The notes under the pieces: generated by a model | Told to the model about the DNA's origin: nothing | The model's input: only the letters and a program-made list of their open reading frames with translations | The model's database searches: none | Shown here: in pieces, positions 55,801 to 64,000 of the stretch | Layout of the letters: each line of letters starts with the position of its first letter | Numbering within the stretch: position 1 is the stretch's first letter | Source of the DNA: Schizophyllum amplum | Taxonomy: Eukaryota; Basidiomycota; Agaricomycetes; Agaricales; Schizophyllaceae | Direction of reading: 5' to 3' | DNA: 64,000 bases | NCBI GenBank assembly: GCA_007026445.1 | Contig: VDMD01000010.1 | Location: 310,001-374,000 of the forward strand | Position numbers and translations under genes: made by a program

Positions 55801-58800
55801 CCCTCCCACCTCACCGCGCGCCCAGACTTCCAGCTGACGACACCGTATTCACGAGTTCGTCTCACGAGGTCCGTCCGAGAATACATATGACGACAAGCTG
55901 GCTGCCGGACACCGCGCGCGGTCGCGGTAGCGCGAATCCTTTAGGCGGGTGTTCCGCCTTTCCGCATCTTCCATCGGAATTCAGTGAGTTTCCGCGCTCG
56001 GATACAGGGTCCTGGGCGCTGACATACCCCATCAGATGATGGAAACGTGATGCGAGGCGACGAGGGCGACGGTGCGCTCGCCGTCGCTCTGCAGGATTCC
56101 TCCTCACTCACAGGGCCTGTTTGTCAGAAATCCCGGGTATGCGTGTCCTCCATAACGAAATAATATTTCATGTTGAACTCTCAGGGAGGAACGCGGTCGA
56201 CGAGGTGGGACGACGCGCGCCAGCCGCGCGCTATTCCTCGAGCAGTCAAGGGCTTCCATAAGGGGATTTCACTGATCTCTCAAGTTCAACGCCCACAACG
56301 ACTTCACTCGCCCGTTGTCGCGGGCCCCTCGAGTTCGTCATGCGTTACGAGTCACTGCAGGCACGTTGCGCGACCACTCTGGCGTGCTCTGCTGAACACG
56401 ACGCGCGGCGAGGACCGTGCAGAAGGACTTGGACGCGCTGTGGCGCGTCAACGGACCAGCTCGCAGATCTTCCGCCCTTCCGGCGTCCACTCCGCACGCG
56501 GCCGCTCATCCCCGAGTCGGTATGTTTCCGCTGAATTGCGTTGCGACAGGGCGGACGCAGGACGCAGGGAAGCGTCGGCGAGTAACCAGCGCCTTTGGCG
56601 CTGTCACCGAATCTTCCACATCTTGGGGTCCAGGTTTGGGCCTCAAACTCTCCGAGTGTTACCCGGGGTAGCTTGATGTGGTACTGCGGGACTGAATTGG
56701 TTGCCCGCGCCCTCGCGGCAGAAATAGCCGTCAGGCAGGGTATAAAGTCCGGCGAGTTTCTTCGGTTTCGACATCCTCCCAGCGTCTTCTCCACCTCATG
56801 TATATGCCTACTCACCTCTCATACTGCGGCCTGCCGACGACTACGACCTCCATAGTTTGGTATGTTTACCTTTCACTCCCAACTCTGCAGTTCACTAATC
56901 ACCTCTCTAGGTCTATTCACCCTGCACATCAACTTTGCAAACACTCAGCTTGCCTCCCCTGTCACCTCAACACGCAGGCGTCGAGTAAGCTCTCAATTCT
57001 CTATCTGCATTGAGTCGACTCTGATTTCCTATTCTCCAAGGCTTACTTTGAGGTCAGCCAAATTTCCGCTTACGACCGGTGTCTACCACTCCTCGCTGTA
57101 GACGTCGCCGAGCGACTATGATCTTGATAATTCGGTACGTTCTCGTTCGATTTCCCAAGTCTTCTGCAGTTCACTGATCATTTCCGTCGGACATCAACTT
57201 TGCAGACACCCAGCTTCCCTCCCCTGTCACTCCCAACACGCAGTTGGTCAGCGTCTGCCTATTCTCGTCTTTTAGTAAATATCTCTTTCACGCCATGAGT
57301 CGACGCTGATGCCTCATTCTTCAAGGGCTTGCTTGAAGGTCAGCCGAGATTCCCACTTACGACCGGGCCTACACCACTTCAGTCGCGCGACTACGATCTT
57401 GATAATTCGGTACGTTTTTTGTCCTATCTCCTGACTCTTCTGCACTTCACTAATTATATCGGCATAGGTCTATTCACCCGCTCCTACTGGCTATCAACGC
57501 AGATACCCAGCTTCCCTCCCCTGTCACTCCCAACACGCAATTCGTCAACATCTCCCTTTCTCGTCGATTCGTAAGTTTCATTTCATTTCATGTGCATGTG
57601 CTAGACACTGACTCCGAGTCCTCATTCCTCCAGACTACGCGTTACTAGAGTACCGCTTACGGTACGTTGGTAAGTTTTTGTATAGACTCTTCGACATGCA
57701 ACTCAACCCGCGTAGCTTGGCTCCGACTGCCACAATGACATGCGTCTCCCCGGCTCGGCATCGGACGACACGGCCGCCGCCGCCGCCTGGGACGACGTCG
57801 GGCACGACGTCCGCCTATCTCCCAGGGCGACGATTATCTACTCCGTGCCAGACGCAGCGGCCGAGTTCGCTGCCGCCTCTCGTCTGCGGTGGGCGGCGCG
57901 GGACATCTCGGACAGCGTCTGACCGTGTCATCCGCAAGAGATACGCCGCTACCCAGGTGCATCTATCGCGTCTATTGCACGCTGCCGGCCTGCTAACCAT
58001 GTCGACAGACTCGCCTCATTCGCCGTTGAGGCCGACTTGCTAACCTTGCTCATCACGGTACGTGTCCATGATGCTGCCTGCTCAATGCGATCCAACACCC
58101 TCGCATAGATGACCACGACGCGCGGCGCCGCCCCAGCCACCAACAACGAATCTCCCCTCATCTTCACCACATTGCTCACGCTCGCGCCCACAAGTTCTTG
58201 AGCGGGGTCCATGTCCGTTGGTGAGTGCATCTGTTTGCTCTCGCGGGCGTAGCGTAACTGACGCTGGCGTCCTAGGCAGTGAGTCACGGCTGTCCGCGAA
58301 CGCCCGCAAGTTCAACATCGACTCACGTGCTCATGCCGTGACCCCGAAGTTCAACTTGCGCGTGACTCGAGCCCCCGCGTTGCAGCCAGCGATCTCCACG
58401 AATGGCGTTGCCGTCGTCATGTCTATAGTGGTGAGTTTCCCTCGAATCTGTGATGCGCGTACTTAACCTATCATAGCGAACACATGCACCGACCATCTCG
58501 TCCACCGCTCGCCGCCGACCTCTGCGCCCTTCGACGTTCGTCTTCCTGGCGACCGGTCTCGGCGCACCTCTGGGCGTCGTCCACGCAACCCTGTAACCCA
58601 ATTTGCTGGTCTCTGGCGAGAATCCCAGCGTCATGTTACGAAACAAAGTTGAACCTCAAGATGTTCGCGCGGGAAGTCTCGGTGATTGCTGCGACTACCT
58701 TGAGAGTGGATAGGATGGGCTTGTAGCGCTGCGGGTGGCGCGAAGCGCCGCTGTGTGCTTGATTTGTCGCTTCGGTGAGCTTTGTGTTGAGGTTGCGGTA

Positions 58801-59560
58801 TTCCAGCTCATGCAACTCGTAGTCGCGGCCCGCGTTGCCGGTCGATAATCATCTCGATGCCTTGAGGCTTGTACTGACCTCGACTGAAGTGCGCTTTCGA
58901 TTTGTGGCCTGTCTCGCACTGGTCGGTCGTGCCCCGCGTCGCGGCAGATGAAGGCGTGGGTTGGCCAGCGGTCTCGCCGCTTTCAGGTGAGTTGTAAGAC
59001 ATCAAATACGTGCCAAAGAACCGCCAGGTATATTTTTCCCTTCGCTTGGGCCACCCATGTCTCCGCGTCGAGTTCCGCGAAATCTTTGTTTCTTACCCCA
59101 GCCTTTGTCGCTTCACCCCATTCATTTCTCCTTTTGAAGCCTTTCGTATGTACCTAGCACGTACAGGACTACACGACTCGCCCGCACGCTGACCTTTTGT
59201 CTAATCTTCTCATGAATCGGCCCTTATCGAATTTCTTTGTACCTCGACTACGTCTTCTAATTCCTCGCCTACTGCTTACTTACTATGATACTTCCCCTTA
59301 CATACCCTCTGACCCAGCCAACCGGCACGCTGCCCTTACGCGTCGCCGTCGCATTTCGGCGCGTTTCTGTCCTCGTCAATGTGAGAGATCGCTGATATCC
59401 TCGTTTTCAGGGCCTTCAAGTCCGCTGAGAGAAACTACTCGCGGTGATATCGCGTACGTCCCCCGCAACGCGCGCACACATCAAGAAGCTGTTCAAGGAC
59501 GAGCACATCATCCGCAAGGTCACTGTCACTTACGAAACCGTCGCGTGAGGTTCGAGTAAC
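52900..59560. other. Region X in unit 2 (core part)
   Basis: Colinear with 42.0-48.7 kb of unit 1 and carries the same fragments, hairpins and repeats. Differences are mainly single-base indels in short homopolymers, e.g. CGTTCGTTTTTGC at 41180 against CGTTCGTTTTGC here (about 52066), and GGAAAAAACACCC at 43086 against GGAAAAACACCC (about 53972). No intact gene recognised. Confidence 0.6.
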
Positions 59561-60322
59561 GGTACTGTAGACGTACCGACTGTACACTTCGTAGATAGAC
59601 AATGAACTTAATTTTGCCCTCGAAACGCGTCTGCTGAACTCACGATCCCCCTTGCGTCTTCGCGTGAGTGTACGTGAGTGTAGTGAGTCGAGTGTGCACG
59701 TTCACTCTCGCTGTCTGACCAAGATTGCAAGTTCCGTCACTCCTTCGAGTGCACTCACTCATCCATTCATGCCTCACTCGCGTTCTTCCATGCGCCGTTG
59801 CAGCTCATTCTCCTGATCCTCGACTGACTGCAAGTTCGGTCACTCCTTTCAGTGCACTCGCTCCCTCTTCTCTCATCATCCATTCATTCCTCACTCGTAT
59901 TCTCTCATGCCGTTGCAGTTCAATTTCCTGATTCTCGACTGCAAGTTCTGTCACTCCTTCGAACCACTCAATCATCGCTCGCTCATTCCTTCGTCCCCCC
60001 TCCATTCAGTGACTTGTATTCTCTCGCTCACCCACCCTCCAGACTCTAACCCACGCCGTCACTCACATCGTCCCAATCGCCGCCTCGCATCATCGCTACT
60101 TACCTCGCATCGTCGCTACCTCGCATCGTCACATAAGTAGCGTCAATGAACAACTTGTATTCAAATTGTGCTACATAATACAAGGGGATACTACATGATA
60201 CAAGTGGGTACTACATCGTACAAGTGGGTACCATATACCGCGCGTGAGCAGCCGCGCATCCTACGACTGAGCGTCTTACTAATAGTGCTAAGCGGGAGAC
60301 GCTCCCCCCGCGGTGAATATCA

Positions 60323-60382
60323 ACGGACAGACATAAATATCAACGGACAGACATAAATATCAACGGACAGACATACTGACTC
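60323..60382 (+). repeat. 21-bp tandem repeat expanded in unit 2
   Basis: AATATCAACGGACAGACATA occurs three times in a row here and once at the matching place in unit 1 (about 49337). This is recent slippage after the large duplication. Confidence 0.85.
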
Positions 60383-60411
60383 ACCTACATTGCATTGTCT
60401 ATCGCGCTTCG

Positions 60412-62828
60412 TCATCCTGCGCGGCGCATCTCGCGGCCCCCCACCGTCGCGAGGAGGCGTGGGTGCGTATGCAGCGCGGCGTTGACGGCGGCAACGTACT
60501 TTCTGCGGGTAGCACGGTATAGGGGGAGGGGGAGGGGGGAGGAGTTAGGCGCGGAAGGGGGAAAGGGTAAGCGCGATCCGCGGTATGCGGGTCGTGGAGC
60601 ACGCGTGATGGGGGGAATGGATGGAAGGGAGGAGGGGGTGGGGGAAGAGGGGGAGGGAGGAGGGAGGAGGAGGGAGGAGGAGGGAGGAGGAGGGAGGAGG
60701 AGGGAGGAGGAGGGAGGAGGAGGGAGGATGATGGACGATAAGGGAGGAGGGAGGAGGAGGAGGGAGGAGGAGGGAGGAGGAGGGAAGGAGGGAAGGAGGA
60801 GGGAGGAGGGAGGAGGAGGGGACGGAGGAAGAGGAGGGAGGAGGGGAGGGAGGAGCGCCCCGCCGTCGGCACGACGAGAGTTAACATGCGTGCGATGGCA
60901 CGCAACGCGCCTTTGCCCGTCGCGAGGTCGCAGCGCGATGCGCCTTCGCCGAATCCTCGGCGGGGAGCCCTTGTTCCGCCTCCCTCCTCCCTTGCCATTC
61001 GACCGTGCTCGTTGCTCCGCCAGGGCGCGCATCTGGCGCTGGTAGGCCATCCGCTTGGCCTGGTGCTGCACAAGTGTCAGTGCACCTATCACTATGCCTG
61101 TACACCGATCACTATGCCAGTGATCGCAACACACCTGCGACATGGCCTCCTTCTCCAAGTCTTCCACCGTCCGCCCAAACGCAGTCCCCATCGGTTTAAC
61201 GCTGTCCGACAGCGGCGGCGCGCCCTTGTCCCGCTTTCCGCCCTCCTCCCAGTGCGCGTCCAGCCATGGATGCCGCATCACCTGCTCCAGCGACGCACGT
61301 CGCCGGGGATCGGGTTGCAACATGAGGCCTGTTTGCGCTGATCAATATCACGCAGGTGTTGGATAGGAGGGCAAACGCACTGAGGATCCCCCTTGCCGCG
61401 TCGCTGACATAGTCTGGATACGCCAACGGGGTGGACACGATGTACTTGTAGAGGAGGTTGATGTTGTCGCCATCCGGATTAGCAGGATCGTCATCGAAAG
61501 GGAGGTATCCCGCAAGCATCGCATACAGGATGACACCGCAGCTCCAGACGTCCACCGCGCTGCCTACGTACAAGCCCTGATGGTCAGTATTTACATCAGC
61601 TTCTGCCTAAATCAGAGAAGTAGAAACGCACCTCGCTCACGACAAGTTCAGGGGCTGCATAACACGGGCTACCGCAGCTTGTCTGCATGAGGTCCGGGGC
61701 GACAGTAAAGGCATCTACGTCTCCGTACGCCTGCGCAGGATTGTCTTCACCACGTCGAGGAGCGCTCTACAGCGAAGAATCGACGGGAGCGACGAGATTT
61801 GAAGGTGATGTTGGGACGCAATTGACGGCAGAAGAGAGGCGACAAGCGGTAGATGGACGGAGATAGAGCGAAGAGCAGAGATGATCAGCATTTTCGCAGG
61901 CACTCAGATGGTCAAGACGCACCCCGAAGCGATTCGCGAATCCAAAGTCGGTGATGATAACGTTGCGGCCCTTGTCCAGCAGCAAATTCTCGAGCTTGAG
62001 GTCTCGGTGCACGATTTGTTTCTGAGGATGCGTAAGCTGCAGTGGTGGTTATTGTGTCTATCACCACACACCTGGTGGATATACCATACTCCACTGAGGA
62101 GTTGGGCAAAAAGCTTTGCGGCGTCGCGTTCGCGAAGGTATCTGCGTATCTTGTTAGCCGGTATCCAAGTTTTAAGCGGCCGTCGCACCTGCTCGCCAGG
62201 ATGTGGTCAAACAACTCGCCCCCGCTCGCGTATTCGAGAATGATGCCTGTGGGGGCGCATCAGCCGCGCCTCATTGTGTCGACGGCGTCGGACGCACCGA
62301 TGTACTTGTCCGTCTCGATCACGTCGTAGAGGCGGACGATATGGGGATGCTTGAGCGTGCGAAGGACCTCGATCTCGCGCTCGACCTTGCCCATGCGCGC
62401 GTCGGAGTCGATGCTCCCCCGGCGGATGAGCTTGACGGCGACCTCTTCCCCCCACTGCGCGTGCAGCCCGAGCTTCACCTTCCCGAACTCGCCCTCGCCG
62501 AGCGTCTGCAGCAGCAGGTACGGCCCGAACCTGCAACCGTCAGCTTTCGTCTCGACGGTCAATCGCCTACACGCACTTGGGTATCGTCCGCCTCGGGTGC
62601 GCGGCGGCGTACGCGACTGCGGCCGGATGCGCGTACACATCCGCAAAATGTTGGGAGCCGCTGCTGCTGGATATCAGTCGGCGTCGCTCGCGGCGGCGAC
62701 GGGGACACGCACGACTCGGAGTCTTCTCTGTGCGGGGCGCTGCGGGAGGATACTACCTGCTGAGACGCGGGGCGCTTACGCCCGGGCGTCGTGTCCATCG
62801 GTGACTGCAAAGACGCCGCTCGCGACAT
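60412..62828 (-). CDS. Truncated Kin4-like kinase copy (K3), kinase domain with chimeric tail
   Basis: Start ATG at 62826-62828. Same exon plan and intact catalytic motifs as the full gene. Like K2 it loses the KA1 tail at the unit junction, and its frame continues through [12 protein letters not shown] into a longer Pro/Ser/Leu low-complexity tract to a stop at 60412. In exons K3 differs from K1/K2 at scattered third positions; those I checked keep the amino acid (for example Ser-Thr-Pro-Leu near 61430, Asp/Ala near 61475, Leu near 62330). Its upstream region is the only one of the three that leads into non-repeat flank, so this is probably the original promoter side of the locus. Confidence 0.7.
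60605..60856 (+). repeat. Purine-only GGAGGA minisatellite, unit 2
   Basis: Counterpart of the tract at 49578-49785 but longer and internally rearranged. It has a run of GGAGGAGGA units broken once by GATGATGGACGATAAG. It precedes the unit 2/unit 3 junction. Confidence 0.85.
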
Positions 62829-62985
62829 CCTTGCTCGTCGTCGTCGTCGCCGTCGTCGTTGACCAGAAATCCCAATGCCACGTGCCGTAACCTGACTGAT
62901 TTGACCGCGTGAGAAATGATTACCATTCTTAGACTCGCCACAATCTCCCGGAAGCAACCTGGAAGCTACTGGCTGGAACTTAAGA
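60991..62985. repeat. 11-kb direct tandem repeat, unit 3 (partial, K only)
   Basis: Contains K3 and about 150 bp of upstream sequence, then diverges into unique flank. Homology upstream of the start codon (62829-62985) is visible but much weaker than in coding parts, with shared islands such as AACCTGACTGATTTGA and GACTCGCCACAAT. Confidence 0.85.
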
Positions 62986-63267
62986 GAACAGAAATCAATT
63001 TGGCTATTCAGTACAGGTACATACAACATACATTCAGTTCAAGATGTACGATAAATACACTAGACATCAGATTTAGATCTCAGAGAGCAAGACATGGAAG
63101 AGAAAACAGGATACTTACATGCTTCACCTGCAGCAAGTCAAAAGGAACACCGATTCCTGAGGCGACCCGGGCATTCGAGTCCTTCAACGTGCGGTAGGCG
63201 GGCGGATCAGATGCAGGTCAATTATGTCCTGTACATGCTCAGCAAGACAGAAGACTTGCGCCTCCCC
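62986..63267. other. Intergenic, no gene seen
   Basis: Unique sequence between the end of the repeat homology and the His-rich gene's stop. No open frame of note. Confidence 0.4.
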
Positions 63268-63925
63268 TCACGAGAACGAGCCATGAATCAACGCGTCCCA
63301 AGCGCTCTTCCCGTGCAGCGTGTCAAGAAACTTGGCGCGCGGTGTCCCCGTCCCCGAGGAAGGCGTCCCGCCGGCAGATGTGGGGACGCCTCCAGATGCA
63401 GGCGCGGGCGCGGTAGGTACGGGGACCTTCGCGTCGGCTGGAAGGGGCGCAGGCGCGGGCATCCCACCTGCATGCGCCCCATTCACGGCCGGCGGCACCT
63501 CGTGCGCCGGGGAGGGCAGCGGGCTAGTCCCTTGGGATGAGGGCTCGCCAGGGGAGGCTGGATGGCTACCAGTGCTTTGTGTCACCGGGCGACTTGTTTG
63601 ACTTCCTGTATGCTCCTCGCCCGCTCCCAGCCTCGACGGCGTGTGCGACGGGTGCGGGTGGTAATGATGATGCGCGTCTTGATGGTGCGGATACCAGTGC
63701 GAATGGAGGTGATGATGAGGTCCGTGGTGAGGTTGGTGAGCCTGAGGTGGATGATGAGGTTGGTGTGATTGTTGAGGATGGTGATGGTGGTGGGCATCGT
63801 GCCCCGCCGGTGTCTGGGACCCCGGGCCCGTGAAGGGGAGCGCGTGAAAGAACGCTGGACTGGCGGTGCCAGAGGCTGGCCCGGAGGAGGGCGTGAAGGG
63901 GCGTTTCTGTGTGGGATGGTTCGTA
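63268..63925 (-). CDS. Histidine-rich, low-complexity protein (5' end uncertain or outside window)
   Basis: One long minus-strand frame, open from an apparent acceptor (CACACAG at about 63919) down to the stop at 63268. After QKRPFTPSSG and PAFFHALPFTGPG it becomes His-rich: DAHHHHHPQQSHQPHH, HGPHHHLHSHWYPHHQDAHH and YHPHPSHTPSRLGAG. A Pro/Ala/Gly/Thr-rich middle follows, then a conserved-looking C-terminus, AKFLDTLHGKSAWDALIHGS. About a quarter of the His-rich part is His, which suggests metal (Zn/Cu/Ni) binding or condensate formation. The C-terminal motif may be a docking helix. No family recognised. No ATG was found in the visible exon; the first exon should lie at or beyond the window's right end. 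Confidence 0.55.
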
Positions 63926-64000
63926 AGTCTCGATTTGCTGTTGTATCGATCCGTGTCTATCTCTTCGTGCGTCTATTTCACCGAATATGGCTCTAACTCA

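Larger units (their letters stand above)
49913..60990. repeat. 11-kb direct tandem repeat, unit 2 (11,078 bp)
   Basis: Second copy of K plus X. The junction sequence (CTCCTCC then CTTGCCATTCGACC) is the same as at the unit 2/unit 3 junction. The roughly 190-bp length excess over unit 1 comes largely from local expansions: extra copies of a roughly 110-bp block at 59.73-59.96 kb, two more copies of a 21-bp unit at 60.32-60.38 kb and a longer purine tract. Confidence 0.95.

Noticed and set aside
56170..56676. 168-codon plus-strand frame (also 45237-45791)
   Set aside because: Arg/Ser/Pro-rich with competing open frames on both strands. No splice structure or motif.
60323..60382. Regular short repeats resembling a CRISPR-like array
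   Set aside because: They are directly abutting 21-bp tandem copies without spacers, in a eukaryote. A simple VNTR.
60395..61045. Gly/Arg/Glu-rich 216-codon plus-strand frame (also 49377-49967)
   Set aside because: Translation of the GGAGGA minisatellite and its flanks. It is kept open only by the repeat.
1..64000. tRNA or rRNA genes
   Set aside because: I looked for TPsiC-arm (GGTTCGAATCC-type) patterns and rRNA-like blocks and found nothing convincing.

Overview
The window is nuclear DNA of a filamentous basidiomycete, most likely an agaricomycete. The evidence is many short (about 45-65 nt) GT-AG introns with CTAAC/CTGAC-like branch sites, closely packed genes on both strands, and typical fungal families: PalI/Rim9, Hos2-type histone deacetylase, a CYP, CAMKL kinases, and mitochondrial ATP-synthase subunit h with its inhibitor. 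Exon joins were worked out by hand. Several close perfectly: the P450 (16 exons, 535 aa), IF1 (90 aa), subunit h (121 aa), a 77-aa conserved protein, two 255/258-aa membrane paralogues and an 829-aa toxin-like protein.

Layout. 1-5.0 kb: two tandem minus-strand paralogues of a secreted, single-pass membrane-anchored protein (the first is cut by the window edge). 5.0-7.0 kb: mostly non-coding with short imperfect tandem repeats. 7.0-8.1 kb: a head-to-head pair, ATP-synthase inhibitor IF1 and ATP-synthase subunit h, sharing a 150-bp promoter. 8.5-10.4 kb: a tiny conserved protein and a Ser/Thr kinase. 10.4-14.7 kb: no convincing gene. 14.8-17.3 kb: cytochrome P450 with a 6-nt microexon at the haem cysteine. 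17.8-19.8 kb: two tandem membrane-protein paralogues. 20.0-21.8 kb: Hos2-like deacetylase. 22.7-27.9 kb: a divergent pair of alpha-helical pore-forming-toxin-like genes, one large (Tc-toxin-A-like architecture) and one small (XaxA/YaxA-like), the best candidate for an undescribed system here. 28.7-35.2 kb: a small unknown gene, a PalI/Rim9-like gene and two tandem ubiquitin-like genes, nearly all with single-base frame breaks. 36.0-40.9 kb: a complete Kin4-like CAMKL kinase with a KA1-type C-terminus. 63.3 kb to the end: a histidine-rich protein.

From 39.0 to about 62.9 kb lies a direct tandem array with an 11-kb unit: the first 1.85 kb of the Kin4-like gene (K) plus about 9 kb of other sequence (X), in the order tail-K1-X-K2-X-K3-flank. 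K2 and K3 keep the whole kinase domain but have lost the C-terminal tail and read into low-complexity sequence. K1 is a mosaic of K3-like and K2-like sequence. The exon differences I checked between K3 and K1/K2 are synonymous, so diverged functional alleles have recombined here, or haplotypes have been joined in assembly. X holds degenerate tandem repeats, small GC hairpins with exact 3-nt loops, a long purine tract and exon/intron-like signals, but no gene I can name.
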